From assembly GCF_004803505.1 (NCBI RefSeq), contig NZ_SSWH01000011.1, positions 28,026-92,025 on the forward strand: a stretch of DNA of 64,000 bases. The letters run 5' to 3'. Every line of letters starts with the position of its first letter. The first letter of the stretch is position 1. The DNA is from Arthrobacter echini (GTDB taxonomy: Bacteria > Actinomycetota > Actinomycetes > Actinomycetales > Micrococcaceae). Of this stretch, positions 47,143 to 56,615 are shown in pieces. Below the pieces are notes generated by a model, which did not search any database, was not told the DNA's origin, and saw only the letters and a program-made list of their open reading frames with translations. The position numbers were made by a program, and so were the translations under genes.

Positions 47143-48294
47143 ATGACATCCAGCGAGCAGGCCGAGCGCCGCACCATGATCGAGTTCCGGAATGTCACGA
47201 AGTCCTACGACGCGGGCCGGCCCGCGGTGGACGATCTCACCCTGGCCATCGAGCGCGGCAGGATCACCGTCTTCGTGGGACCCTCGGGCTGCGGCAAGAC
47301 CACCTCGCTGCGCATGATCAACCGGATGGTGGAACCCACCTCCGGCCAGATCCTGCTCGACGGTCAGGACGTGGCGCAGCAGAAGGCCGCCGAGCTGCGG
47401 CGCTCGATGGGGTACGTGATGCAGTCCTCGGGTCTCATGCCGCACCGCACCGTGCTCGACAATATCGCCACCGTGCCCCGGCTGAACGGCGTGGCGAGAT
47501 CCGCGGCACGTGCGCGGGCGAAGGAACTGCTCGACGTCGTCGGGCTCGCCTCCGAGCTGGGCAGCAGATACCCGGGGCAGCTCTCCGGCGGCCAGCAGCA
47601 GCGTGTCGGCGTGGCCCGGGCGCTCGCCGCGGATCCGCCCGTGCTCCTGATGGACGAGCCCTTCAGTGCCGTGGACCCCGTGGTCCGCGCCGAACTGCAG
47701 GCCGAGCTGATCCGCCTGCAGAACGATCTCGCGAAGACCATCGTCTTCGTCACCCACGACATCGACGAGGCGACGATCCTCGGGGACAAGGTCGCGGTCC
47801 TGGCGGTCGGCGGACGGCTCGCCCAGTACGCGGCACCCGAGGAGATCCTCCGCGCTCCCGTGGACGACTTCGTCGCCGGCTTCGTGGGACGCGACCGCGG
47901 ATTCCGCCATCTGTCCTTTCTGGACGGGGACCACGTCACCATCCACCCCATCGAGACCATCGAGACTTCCCAGCTGGCCGATCCGACGGTCTCCGTGCGT
48001 TCGCCGTGGACGCTGCTCGTCGACCCGGAGGGCCGGCCGCACGGCTGGATCCCCGCGGCGACCCGTGCGAGCATCACCTCGCAGGCCGAGGCGGTTCCCG
48101 GCGGCTCCCTCTACACGCGAGGGGGCTCGCTGCGCAGCGCGCTCGACGCGGCGCTGTCCTCGCCGTCGGGCCTCGGTGTGACCATCGACGACGACGGCCG
48201 GGCGGTCGGCGTCGTCCGCCCGGCGGAGGTCTTCGACCTCATCGAGGCAGGCCGCCTCGACCGCGGCCGAGACCACTTCAACACGGCGGTCTAG
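47143..48294 (+). CDS. glycine betaine/choline ABC transporter, ATP-binding protein
   Basis: A 383-residue OpuA/OpuC-type ATPase for uptake of osmoprotectant quaternary amines. Walker A VGPSGCGKTTS, the typical LRRSMGYVMQSSGLMPHRTVLDNIATVPRL, signature LSGGQQQRVGVARAL, Walker B VLLMDEPFSAVD and VTHDIDEA are intact. The C-terminal about 130 residues are a regulatory region with only a partial CBS-like repeat. First gene of a four-gene operon ending with the binding protein. Confidence 0.93.
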   Translation: MTSSEQAERRTMIEFRNVTKSYDAGRPAVDDLTLAIERGRITVFVGPSGCGKTTSLRMINRMVEPTSGQILLDGQDVAQQKAAELRRSMGYVMQSSGLMPHRTVLDNIATVPRLNGVARSAARARAKELLDVVGLASELGSRYPGQLSGGQQQRVGVARALAADPPVLLMDEPFSAVDPVVRAELQAELIRLQNDLAKTIVFVTHDIDEATILGDKVAVLAVGGRLAQYAAPEEILRAPVDDFVAGFVGRDRGFRHLSFLDGDHVTIHPIETIETSQLADPTVSVRSPWTLLVDPEGRPHGWIPAATRASITSQAEAVPGGSLYTRGGSLRSALDAALSSPSGLGVTIDDDGRAVGVVRPAEVFDLIEAGRLDRGRDHFNTAV

Positions 48295-48296
48295 GC

Positions 48297-49004
48297 GTGG
48301 ACTGGCTCAGGGACATCATCGACTACGTGCCCGCGAACATCGACCAGCTCCGCGAACTCACCGGCAATCACCTCGTGCAGGCGATCCTGCCGATCATCTT
48401 CGGCGTTCTCCTGGCCGTTCCGCTCGCGCAGCTGGCCAGGCAGAACCGCTCCCTCGCGGGGATCATGCTCACCGGTTCGTCGATCCTCTACACCATCCCC
48501 TCCCTGGCGATGTTCGTGTTCCTCCCGCTGATCCTCGGGACGAGCATCCTCAGTATGGTGAACGTGGTGGTGGCGCTCACCATCTACGCGATCGCACTGC
48601 TCATGCGCTCCACCGTGGATGCCCTGAACTCGATCGACGACGGCGTCCGGCAGGCGGCCGTCGCGATGGGGTACAGACCGCTGCGGCGCTTCCTCACCGT
48701 GGATCTTCCGCTGTCCGTCCCCGTGCTGATCGCCGGTGTCCGGGTCATCTCCGTCACCAACATCGCCACGGTCAGCGTCGGAGCACTGATCGGCGTGCCG
48801 AGTCTCGGGCGTCTGTTCACCGACGGCCTGACCCGGAACTATCCGGAGCAGATCGCCGTCGGGATCATCTTCACCCTCCTGTTGGCCCTGGTGCTGGATC
48901 TGCTCCTGGTACTCCTCGAACGCCTGCTCACACCGTGGACGCGCCCGACGAAGGCCAGCGAGGCCGACGACGTGGCACTCGACGCACGGACGGTGGCTGC
49001 CTGA
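48297..49004 (+). CDS. glycine betaine/choline ABC transporter permease 1 (OpuCB-like)
   Basis: A 235-residue permease, GTG start at 48297 two bases after the ATPase stop (VDWLRDIIDYVPANIDQLREL); the longer frame overlaps the ATPase gene and is rejected. About six helices and the coupling motif DGVRQAAVAMGYRPLRRFLTVDLPLSVPVLIAGVR. The stop overlaps the next start (TGATG). Confidence 0.92.
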   Translation: MDWLRDIIDYVPANIDQLRELTGNHLVQAILPIIFGVLLAVPLAQLARQNRSLAGIMLTGSSILYTIPSLAMFVFLPLILGTSILSMVNVVVALTIYAIALLMRSTVDALNSIDDGVRQAAVAMGYRPLRRFLTVDLPLSVPVLIAGVRVISVTNIATVSVGALIGVPSLGRLFTDGLTRNYPEQIAVGIIFTLLLALVLDLLLVLLERLLTPWTRPTKASEADDVALDARTVAA

Positions 49005-49756
49005 TGGACTACTCGAGCAGCAATCTGTTCGTCCAGATGGGGGAGTGGCTCGCGAACCCGGACAATTGGTCCGGTTCCCGGGGTATCCCCATGCGTATCA
49101 TCGAGCACCTCGGCTATGTGGGCCTGACGATGCTCTTCGCCATGCTCATCGCCGTGCCCCTGGGCATGTACGTGGGGCACACGGGCAAGGGCCGCGTGCT
49201 GATCGTCTCCGGTATCGGGATCCTGCGCGCCCTGCCCACGCTCGGCATGGTGTTCCTGTTCGCCCTGCTCTTCTCAAGGGGGGTGCTTCCCGCCGTCTGG
49301 GCGCTGGTGCTCCTGGCCGTGCCGCCGGTCCTCAGCGGTGTCTATTCGGGTATCGCGTCGGTGAACAGCACGGTGGTGGACGCCGCCCGCAGCATGGGAC
49401 TGACCGAATGGCAGATCCTCTCGCGCGTGGAGGTACCCAACGGCCTGCAGGTCATGCTCGGCGGGGTCCGGGCCGGTGTCCTCCAGGTGGTCGCGACGGC
49501 CACCGTCGTCGCCTACGCGAAGGCGGACGGCCTGGGGGTCTTCCTCGTGGAGGGAACCCAGGTCAACGACAACGGACGACTCTTCGGCGGGGCCGTGGTG
49601 ATCGCCGTCGTGGCAGTCGCCGTCGACGGCATCATGGCGCTGCTGCAACGATTTGCGATCTCCCCGGGGCTGCGCGCCGCGCGCCCGGCGGCGAGATCGG
49701 AGAAGGAATCTGGCCGGCAAGAGGCCGTCGCCAGTGCACAAGGAGGAACAACATGA
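49004..49756 (+). CDS. glycine betaine/choline ABC transporter permease 2 (OpuCD-like)
   Basis: A 250-residue permease from ATG 49004 (MDYSSSNLFVQMGEWLANPDNWSG), with six helices and the family motif VVDAARSMGLTEWQILSRVEVPNGLQVMLGGVRAG. Pairs with permease 1. Overlaps both neighbours by a few bases (TGATG upstream, ATGA downstream), showing strict translational coupling across the operon. Confidence 0.92.
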   Translation: MDYSSSNLFVQMGEWLANPDNWSGSRGIPMRIIEHLGYVGLTMLFAMLIAVPLGMYVGHTGKGRVLIVSGIGILRALPTLGMVFLFALLFSRGVLPAVWALVLLAVPPVLSGVYSGIASVNSTVVDAARSMGLTEWQILSRVEVPNGLQVMLGGVRAGVLQVVATATVVAYAKADGLGVFLVEGTQVNDNGRLFGGAVVIAVVAVAVDGIMALLQRFAISPGLRAARPAARSEKESGRQEAVASAQGGTT

Positions 49757-50712
49757 CACACCTGTCACGACCGCGCGCCGTCCGGCGCGCCATGATGGGA
49801 CTGGCCGGTGGCCTGACGGCCGCCCTGGCGTTGACTGCCTGCGGTGCCAACAGCGACCCCCAGGGGGAGACGGAGAGCGACGCCCCTGCGGGGTCTCTCG
49901 TTGTCGGTTCGGCTGATTTCCCGGAGAGCCAGATCATCGCCGAGATCTATGCCGGCGCACTCAATGCCGGCGGCGTCGACACCACGGTGACACCGAACAT
50001 CGGCTCCCGTGAGATCTACTACCAGGCTCTTGAGGACGGGTCCATCGATCTCATCCCCGAGTACAGCGGCAATCTGCTGCTGCTCGCGGATCCCGAGGCC
50101 ACGGCAGAGTCGGCCGAGGAGATCCTGGACGCCCTTCCCGATGCGCTGGCGTCGAATTCGCCCGACTCGAATCTCGGCGTGCTGGAGCCGAGCGAGGCCG
50201 AGGACAAGGACGCGCTCGTGGTCACGGCTGCCACCGCGGAGGAGTACGGACTGGAATCCATCGGGGATCTGGCACCGAATTGCGAGGAATTCACCCTCGG
50301 CGCCCCGACCACCTTCCAGGAGCGCGCCTACGGCCTGGCCGGTATCGAGGAGAAGTATGGCTGCGCGCTCGGCTTCGAGGCCATCAACGACGGCGGCGGT
50401 CCACTGACGCTGCAGGCGCTGCTCGACGACACCGTCCAGGTCGCTGAGATCTTCACGACGACGCCGTCCCTCGAGGACAACGACCTCGTGGTCCTCGAGG
50501 ATCCGGAGAACAACTTCATCGCGCAGCAGGTTCTTCCGCTGGTCAATCTCGACACCGTGGGCGACGAGGCACAGGAGATCCTCAACGAGGTCTCGGCCGA
50601 GCTCACCACGGAGGATCTGCTCTCGCTGAACCGCGAGGTCAGCGGCGACGAGAAACGTGACCCGGCCGAGGCTGCGGCGGACTGGCTGTCGGAGCACGAT
50701 CTCGACGGATAG
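49753..50712 (+). CDS. glycine betaine/choline-binding lipoprotein (OpuCC/OsmF-like)
   Basis: A 319-residue substrate-binding lipoprotein; the signal peptide ends in LTAC with Cys30 as the acylation site. GSADFPESQIIAEIYAGALNAGGVDTTVTPNIGSREIYYQALEDGSIDLIPEYSGNLL is the hallmark of the OpuAC/ProX-like type-2 binding fold for quaternary amines. Start ATG 49753 with AGGAGGA. Last gene of the operon, followed by a very long perfect hairpin. Confidence 0.92.
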   Translation: MTHLSRPRAVRRAMMGLAGGLTAALALTACGANSDPQGETESDAPAGSLVVGSADFPESQIIAEIYAGALNAGGVDTTVTPNIGSREIYYQALEDGSIDLIPEYSGNLLLLADPEATAESAEEILDALPDALASNSPDSNLGVLEPSEAEDKDALVVTAATAEEYGLESIGDLAPNCEEFTLGAPTTFQERAYGLAGIEEKYGCALGFEAINDGGGPLTLQALLDDTVQVAEIFTTTPSLEDNDLVVLEDPENNFIAQQVLPLVNLDTVGDEAQEILNEVSAELTTEDLLSLNREVSGDEKRDPAEAAADWLSEHDLDG

Positions 50713-50747
50713 TCCGGTGCGGTAACTCCCGCACCACGCGCAGCACC

Positions 50748-50803
50748 AGCTCGGGCCCGGTCCGCGGCACCCCTCATGGGATGCCGCGGACCGGGCCCGA
50801 GCT
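50748..50803 (+). terminator. 22-base perfect inverted repeat after the betaine operon
   Basis: Arms AGCTCGGGCCCGGTCCGCGG.. (50748-50769) and its exact complement (50782-50803) with a 12-base loop. No U tract, but a stem this long should end or pause transcription. It stops 16 bases before the aminotransferase start, so it may also affect that gene. Confidence 0.75.
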
Positions 50804-50819
50804 GTGACATCCTGATGCA

Positions 50820-52037
50820 ATGGTCACGTACAGACAGTCGGAGAAGCTGCACAATGTCCTCTACGACATCCGGGGCCCGCTGCTCGAACACGCCATGGCG
50901 ATGGAGTCCCAGGGGCACCGGATCCTGAAGCTGAACATCGGCAATCCCGCCCCCTTCGGTTTCGAGGCACCCGAGGCCATCCTCGTGGACATGATCCGCC
51001 ATCTGCCCAAGGCCCAGGGGTACAGCGATTCCCGTGGTATCTACTCGGCGCGCACCGCCGTCGCGCAGTACTACCAGGGCCGGGGCATCACCTCGATCGA
51101 CGTGGACGATGTCTATCTCGGCAACGGCGTGAGCGAGCTCATCACGCTCTCCATGCAGGCACTGCTCGACGCCGGGGACGAGATTTTGATACCCACTCCG
51201 GACTACCCGCTGTGGACGGCGTCCGTGGCCCTCGCCGGGGGCACCCCGGTGCACTATCTCTGCGACGAGGCCGAGCACTGGTGGCCGGATCTTCAGGACA
51301 TGGCCGCGAAGATCACCCCGAACACCAAGGGCATCGTCCTGATCAATCCGAACAACCCGACCGGATCCGTCTACCCCCGCCACGTCCTGGAGGGCATCGT
51401 GCGGCTGGCGCGCGAGCACGGTCTCATCGTGTTCGCCGACGAGATCTACGAGAAGATCCTCTACGACGACGCCGTCCACATCAACGCGGCCGCCGTCACC
51501 GGCGACGACGTCCTGTGCCTGACCTTCAGCGGCCTGTCCAAGGCCTACCGGATCGCCGGGTTCCGCAGCGGCTGGATGGCGATCACCGGCCCCAGGGAGG
51601 ATGCGGAGAACTACCTCGAGGGCATCAATCTGCTGGCCAACATGCGCCTGTGCGCCAACGTACCGGCGCAGCACGCCATCCAGACGGCTCTGGGCGGGTA
51701 CCAGAGCATCGAGGACCTGATCCTGCCCGGCGGGCGCCTGCTGCAGCAGCGGAACGCCGCGGCGGACCTGCTGAACGCCATCGACGGCGTGAGTTGCGAG
51801 GTGGCACAGGGTGCGCTGTACCTGTTCCCGAGGCTCGATCCCGAGGTCTACCCCATCCGTGACGACGAGAAGTTCGCGCTCGACCTGCTCAAGCAGCAGA
51901 AGATCCTGATCTCGCACGGTACCGCCTTCAACTGGGTTGCGCCGGATCACTTCCGCATGGTGACCCTGCCGAGCGTCGAGGTCATCGAGGACGCCGTCGG
52001 ACGCCTGGCCGACTTCCTCTCCACCTACAAGCCCTGA
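50820..52037 (+). CDS. PLP-dependent aminotransferase (AlaA-like)
   Basis: A 405-residue fold-type-I class I/II aminotransferase resembling E. coli AlaA (glutamate-pyruvate aminotransferase). LKLNIGNPAPFGFEAPEAI, the substrate-binding INPNNPTGSVY, cofactor Asp in VFADEIYEKILY, the Schiff-base lysine in TFSGLSKAYRIAGFRSGW and the C-terminal HFRMVTLP are all present. ATG start immediately after the 22-base hairpin. Probably alanine synthesis. Confidence 0.92.
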   Translation: MVTYRQSEKLHNVLYDIRGPLLEHAMAMESQGHRILKLNIGNPAPFGFEAPEAILVDMIRHLPKAQGYSDSRGIYSARTAVAQYYQGRGITSIDVDDVYLGNGVSELITLSMQALLDAGDEILIPTPDYPLWTASVALAGGTPVHYLCDEAEHWWPDLQDMAAKITPNTKGIVLINPNNPTGSVYPRHVLEGIVRLAREHGLIVFADEIYEKILYDDAVHINAAAVTGDDVLCLTFSGLSKAYRIAGFRSGWMAITGPREDAENYLEGINLLANMRLCANVPAQHAIQTALGGYQSIEDLILPGGRLLQQRNAAADLLNAIDGVSCEVAQGALYLFPRLDPEVYPIRDDEKFALDLLKQQKILISHGTAFNWVAPDHFRMVTLPSVEVIEDAVGRLADFLSTYKP

Positions 52038-52086
52038 CTCCCTCTGTTCGCCCGTAAGCCCTGTTCATCCCGTCCAAGGAGGACCC

Positions 52087-52938
52087 ATGACAAAATCCGA
52101 GAAGACCGCCGACATGCGTCAGCTGCTCATGGCAGGACTGGGCTTCTCCCTGGCCGACATCGACCAGCGGTCCACGCCAGGGTTCGACGGCGGCAAGAAG
52201 AAGGGCAAGGCGGCACTGGCCGCGGGAGCCGACAGGCTCTCGTCCCTTCAGGAGAAACTCTTCGCCGAGAGCCGAGCGGGAGGTGAGAAAGCCGTCCTGC
52301 TCGTGCTGCAGGGCATGGACACCTCGGGCAAGGGCGGGATCGTAAGGCACGTGGTGGGCTCCGTGGAGCCGCAGGGCGTTTCCCACCACGCGTTCAAGGC
52401 GCCCACGGCCCAGGAGCAGAAGCACAACTTCCTCTGGCGCATCCGACGCGAGCTGCCCGGTCCCGGGATGATCGGCGTCTTCGACCGGTCCCACTACGAG
52501 GACGTCCTGATCCACCGGGTCCGGGGCCTGTCTCCCGCGGACGAGGTGGAGAAGCGCTACGACCAGATCGTCACGTTCGAGGAGGAGGTGGCGGCCTCGG
52601 GGACGAGGGTGCTGAAGGTCATGCTGCACGTCAGCAAGGACGAGCAGAAGGAACGCCTTCTCGAGCGGCTCAACCGCAAGGACAAGTACTGGAAGTACAA
52701 CCCCGGAGACGTCGATGAGCGCGCATACTGGGACCAGTACCAGGAGGCATACCAGATCGCCATCGAGCGCACCAGTACGCTCGACGCACCCTGGTTCGTT
52801 GTTCCGGCGGATCGCAAGTGGTACGCCAGACTGGCGGTGCAGCGACTGCTCACCGCGACCCTGAAGGACATGGACCTGAGCTGGCCGGAGGCCGACTTCG
52901 ACGTGGAGGCCGAGAAGAAGCGGCTGCACGCGGTCTGA
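52087..52938 (+). CDS. polyphosphate kinase 2 family protein
   Basis: A 283-residue PPK2 enzyme transferring phosphate from polyphosphate to nucleotides. Walker A LQGMDTSGKGGIVRHVVGSVEPQG (about 74-95), lid-module GVFDRSHYEDVLIHRVRG and RKDKYWKYNPGDVDERAYWDQY match the single-domain PPK2 group that includes class III enzymes using AMP and ADP; a PPK2-III enzyme is known from Arthrobacter. AAGGAGGA precedes the ATG. Likely ATP regeneration from polyphosphate. Confidence 0.92.
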   Translation: MTKSEKTADMRQLLMAGLGFSLADIDQRSTPGFDGGKKKGKAALAAGADRLSSLQEKLFAESRAGGEKAVLLVLQGMDTSGKGGIVRHVVGSVEPQGVSHHAFKAPTAQEQKHNFLWRIRRELPGPGMIGVFDRSHYEDVLIHRVRGLSPADEVEKRYDQIVTFEEEVAASGTRVLKVMLHVSKDEQKERLLERLNRKDKYWKYNPGDVDERAYWDQYQEAYQIAIERTSTLDAPWFVVPADRKWYARLAVQRLLTATLKDMDLSWPEADFDVEAEKKRLHAV

Positions 52939-52987
52939 TCCCGGCCCGAGGGAACCATGCCCGACGAGTGCTGACCTGTAGGACGAC

Positions 52988-53839
52988 GTGTGGAAGGACC
53001 CGGTGAGCGAGGAACGCAGGAGGCAGATCGGCGAGTCCGACGCGCCCGTCGAGGACGAACTCAAGGAGTCATTCGACAAGACCATCACCGAGGGGGCAGA
53101 ACGACTCCACCGCACCCTGAGGACCATTCTCGTGACGGGCATCTTCGGTGGGTTCGAGATAGGTCTGGGCATCATGGCGTACCTCGCCGTGCTGGACGAG
53201 ACCGGGAACGAACTGCTGGCCGGCCTGGCGTTCGGGGTGGGGCTCGTGGCCCTGCTCCTCGCGCACAGTGAGCTGTTCACGGAGAACTTCCTCATGCCCG
53301 TGGGCGCCGTGATCGCGAAGGAGGGGAGCCTCGCACAGCTGGCGAAGCTGTGGGGCGGCACCCTGGTGGCCAATCTCGCCGGTGGCTGGGTCTTCGTCTG
53401 GATCATCATGCAGGCCTTCCCGCAGTGGTCGGCAACCGTGAGCGAGAGCGCACACCACTACGTCGATGCGCCCTTCTCGCTCCAGACGGCGGCACTGGCC
53501 GTCCTGGGCGGGAGCACCATCACGCTGATGAGCCGCATGCAGCAGGGCACGGAGGACGACGTCGCCAGGATCGTCGCGACGATGATCGGCGGCTTCCTGC
53601 TCGCCGGTCTGCAGCTCTTCCACTCCATCCTGGACTCACTGCTGATCTTCGGAGCCATCCAGTCCGGCGCGGACATCGACTACGGCCAGTGGATCGGGTG
53701 GTTCGGCTACACCCTGCTGTTCAACATGCTCGGCGGGCTGGTCCTGGTGACACTGCTGCGGCTCGTGCGGACCAAGGAACTGATCAAGGAGCGCCGCGAC
53801 GAGGCGCCGGAGGACTCCGAGGCCCTGCACGAGGGATAG
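52988..53839 (+). CDS. formate/nitrite transporter family protein
   Basis: A 283-residue FNT-superfamily channel with six helices, of the YfdC-like branch. LVALLLAHSELFTENFLMPVGAVI and ANLAGGWVFVWI correspond to the FNT pore loops. The GTG at 52988 is used, although a GTG at 53003 (VSEERRRQIG) has an equally good ribosome site. The acidic N terminus (about 35 aa) precedes helix 1. 49 bases after ppk2. Permeant unknown. Confidence 0.88.
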   Translation: MWKDPVSEERRRQIGESDAPVEDELKESFDKTITEGAERLHRTLRTILVTGIFGGFEIGLGIMAYLAVLDETGNELLAGLAFGVGLVALLLAHSELFTENFLMPVGAVIAKEGSLAQLAKLWGGTLVANLAGGWVFVWIIMQAFPQWSATVSESAHHYVDAPFSLQTAALAVLGGSTITLMSRMQQGTEDDVARIVATMIGGFLLAGLQLFHSILDSLLIFGAIQSGADIDYGQWIGWFGYTLLFNMLGGLVLVTLLRLVRTKELIKERRDEAPEDSEALHEG

Positions 53840-53850
53840 GAGCTGAGGAC

Positions 53851-54084
53851 CTACGTGCTCTCGGCCTTGTCCCGTGCCGCCGCAAGTCTGACCTTCGCGC
53901 CCTCCAGCCACTCCTCGCAGCGGTCCGCCAGCGCCTCGCCGCGCTCCCAGAGGGCCAGTGACTCCTCGAGGCCAACTCCTCCGGCCTCGAGCCGGGAGAC
54001 CACGAGGACGAGTTCCTCCCGCGCGTGCTCGTAGGAGAGCCCGCTCACGTCGGTGGGCTGCTGCTGGTCATCGTTCGTCGTCAT
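53851..54084 (-). CDS. xseB: exodeoxyribonuclease VII small subunit
   Basis: A 77-residue helical subunit: [52 protein letters not shown] is a textbook XseB helical hairpin. ATG 54084 is chosen; an upstream Thr/Ser-rich extension overlaps xseA and is rejected. The gene overlaps the 3' end of xseA by 17 bases, so the two are coupled. The complex degrades single-stranded DNA in both directions. Confidence 0.93.
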   Translation of the reverse strand: MTTNDDQQQPTDVSGLSYEHAREELVLVVSRLEAGGVGLEESLALWERGEALADRCEEWLEGAKVRLAAARDKAEST

Positions 54085-55438
54085 GCTGCTCTCCGTCGTG
54101 CTGGTCTCCGTGGTGCTGGTCTGTCTGCCTCGTCCGGTCAGGTGAATGCTCTGCGTCCGTAGTTGTGCCGGCCGTGGCGTCGAACTGACCACCGGCCACA
54201 CGGACACGCAGGATCTGCCCCGCAGCCACCTCGCCCGGATCCCTCACTACGTGCCCGTCCGTTCGCTGCACCACGGCGTAGCCGCGATCGAGGGTCTTCT
54301 GCGGGGAGAGCGAGCGCACGCGCTGGCGCAGGTGCACGATCGCATCCGATCCACGCTCGACGGCGGCCGTCGTGCTCCGCAGGGCACGGGAGCGCAGTCG
54401 CTCGAGATCTGCCTCGCGGACCTCGATCATCCCCTCCGGCCTGGCCAGGGAGGGGCGCGAGCGCAGGATGGCGAGGCTGTCCGTCTCCCGGTGCACCAGA
54501 ATGCGGATGGCCCGCTCGAGCGCGGCGCGCGCCTGTCCGATTCTCACGAGCTCCTCGGCGACGTCCGGCACCACGCGCTTGGCGGCGTCGGTGGGCGTCG
54601 AGGCGCGCAGATCCGCGACCTCGTCGAGCAGCGGCCGGTCGGCTTCGTGGCCGATGGCGCTGACGACCGGCGTTGCGGCCAGCGACACGGCGCGGACCAG
54701 GACTTCGTCGCTGAACGGCAGCAGATCCTCGAGGGCACCCCCGCCACGGGCGATGACGATGACATCGACGCGCTCGTCCGCATCCAGTTCCTCGAGGGCG
54801 GCACGGACCTGGGCCACGCTGTTGACGCCCTGCACCGCCACCTCGCGCACCTCGAACTCCACGGCCGGCCAGCGCAGGGCCGCGTTGCGCATGACGTCCT
54901 TCATCGCATCGGAGTCGCGGCCCGTGATCAGGCCGATCCGATGGGGGAGCAGCGGCAGCGGCTTCTTCCGGCCCGCAGCGAACAGGCCCTCCGCCGTCAG
55001 TGCCTGCCGGAGACGTTCGATGCGTGCCAGCAGGTCCCCGATCCCCACGGGCCTGATGTCGGTGGTCTGCATCGACAGGCGTCCGGTCTTGATCCAGAAG
55101 TCAGGTCTCAGCCGGGCCACCACCCGTGAGCCGCGTTCCGGGGGCGAGGCCAGGCGGTCCATCACCGAGCCGTAGACCGACAGCGAGAGGGAGACCTCCG
55201 AGTCGACGTCCCGCAGCGTGATGTAGGACATGCTCGCGCGGCGATTCAGTTCGATCACCTGCCCCTCCACCCAGGCGGCAGGAGCGCGTTCGATGTGTGC
55301 CTTGAGCTTCTCGGAGAGGAGCCGGAGCGGCCACGGTGTCTCCGGTGAGGTCTCGGCGGCTGTCGCGGGGACCGTCGTCGTACCGTCCGCCGGGCCGGGT
55401 GGAGCGGCCGGAGGCGTACCCGTTCCCTCGCGTGTCAT
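54068..55438 (-). CDS. xseA: exodeoxyribonuclease VII large subunit
   Basis: A 456-residue catalytic subunit: N-terminal OB-fold ([34 protein letters not shown]), catalytic core [24 protein letters not shown] and [49 protein letters not shown], and coiled-coil C-terminal half ending in the typical [14 protein letters not shown]. An unusual His/Asp/Gln-rich tail ([17 protein letters not shown]) results from a tandem DNA repeat shared with the xseB leader. ATG start; Pro/Ala-rich first 33 residues. Confidence 0.94.
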   Translation of the reverse strand: MTREGTGTPPAAPPGPADGTTTVPATAAETSPETPWPLRLLSEKLKAHIERAPAAWVEGQVIELNRRASMSYITLRDVDSEVSLSLSVYGSVMDRLASPPERGSRVVARLRPDFWIKTGRLSMQTTDIRPVGIGDLLARIERLRQALTAEGLFAAGRKKPLPLLPHRIGLITGRDSDAMKDVMRNAALRWPAVEFEVREVAVQGVNSVAQVRAALEELDADERVDVIVIARGGGALEDLLPFSDEVLVRAVSLAATPVVSAIGHEADRPLLDEVADLRASTPTDAAKRVVPDVAEELVRIGQARAALERAIRILVHRETDSLAILRSRPSLARPEGMIEVREADLERLRSRALRSTTAAVERGSDAIVHLRQRVRSLSPQKTLDRGYAVVQRTDGHVVRDPGEVAAGQILRVRVAGGQFDATAGTTTDAEHSPDRTRQTDQHHGDQHDGEQHDDER

Positions 55439-55632
55439 GGTGTCCTGTCCCGGAGGCTGACCTCCGCTGCGTATTGTCGAACTGACCCTTTATCTGTACC
55501 ACCCCGGACCCCCGGTGCGGGGCAGGACGGACACCATGTGGGCTGGATCCGGCGCACCGGGGGACTCCGGAACTGTGCCGGGCAGCACCGAAGGGGCATA
55601 ATCGGGCGCGTAGCCCACCCGATAAGGAACCC

Positions 55633-56481
55633 ATGCGGACCCTCGTCTCTGCTCTGCTGGCACTGCTCGCACTCGTGGCCGCCGCGGGAGGTCTGGCGGC
55701 GGCATGGATCGACGAGAATCTCGTGGACGAGTCGGGGTTCGTCGCGCTCGCCGCGCCGCTCGCGGAGGACGCCGAGTTCCAGGCGGCGCTCACGGACTCG
55801 CTGGTGGAGGAGGCGACGACGACCACGGGTCTTCCCGAGCGGATCACCTCCTTCGTCGAGCCGTTGATCCGCAACGCCGTGACAGCGCTGACCGACACCG
55901 CCGGGTACCCCGCGGCGTGGGACCGGACCCTGCGGGTCTCGCATGCCCTCACCTTCGCCCAGGCACCCGAACCCGGCGAGCCCGCGCCGGCCATCATCAC
56001 CCTCGATCTCGCGCCCGTCATCGGACTCGTGACCGACCGCCTCGGCGACGGCCTCGGCGTGGAGGTCCCGGTTCCCGAGGACACGACCATCGAGGTGGGA
56101 TCCCTCGAGCGTGGTGGCATGCTGAGCTGGGCGTCCGACGCCGTCATCGCATGGCCGGTCTACCTCACGATCGCCGGGGTACTGGCGGTGCTCGCCGTCG
56201 TCGTCGCCCGACGGCGTGGTACCACACTGGCGCTCCTCGGCCTCGGTGTCGCGGGGATCGGTGTTCTGGGCGTGCTGGCCGGCCGCCTGCTTCCCGAGCG
56301 GCTGGGCGGAGCGCCGGGCATGAGCGCCGTGGCCGACGTGTTCGTCCAGGGCGTGGCCGCTCGCGCCGGGACGGACATCGCCGGGTCCAGCGTGGCCGTA
56401 CTCGTCGCCGGGCTCATGGCGATGGCCGTCGGTATCGCGGTGCGGCTGACCTTCGGGCGGCGGCGCAGGAGGTTCCGCTGA
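55633..56481 (+). CDS. hypothetical membrane protein
   Basis: A 282-residue actinobacterial protein: N-terminal signal-anchor (LVSALLALLALVAAAGGLAAAW), an extracytoplasmic helical region with LVDESGFVALAAPLAEDAEFQAALTDSLVEEA, then three helices (about 175-195, 200-220, 255-275). The pattern resembles conserved actinobacterial membrane proteins with no assigned function. ATG with AAGGA; a CATAAT -10-like box lies about 40 bases upstream. I do not recognise a function. Confidence 0.72.
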   Translation: MRTLVSALLALLALVAAAGGLAAAWIDENLVDESGFVALAAPLAEDAEFQAALTDSLVEEATTTTGLPERITSFVEPLIRNAVTALTDTAGYPAAWDRTLRVSHALTFAQAPEPGEPAPAIITLDLAPVIGLVTDRLGDGLGVEVPVPEDTTIEVGSLERGGMLSWASDAVIAWPVYLTIAGVLAVLAVVVARRRGTTLALLGLGVAGIGVLGVLAGRLLPERLGGAPGMSAVADVFVQGVAARAGTDIAGSSVAVLVAGLMAMAVGIAVRLTFGRRRRRFR

Positions 56482-56602
56482 CGCTCGGCGCGGGGACCGG
56501 GCCCCTGAAGCTCCGTCAAGGGCCGGCACTCGAAGGCCGGTTCCGGGCTCGGCTGTGAGCGGAGGAACGCCGGGATCCAGGGGTCGGACGACGCCGACCG
56601 GG

Positions 56603-56608
56603 TAGGAT
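56603..56608 (+). promoter_or_regulatory. leaderless -10 box of ispH
   Basis: TAGGAT ends seven bases before the ATG at 56616; no Shine-Dalgarno. Confidence 0.6.
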
Positions 56609-56615
56609 CGGGCTC

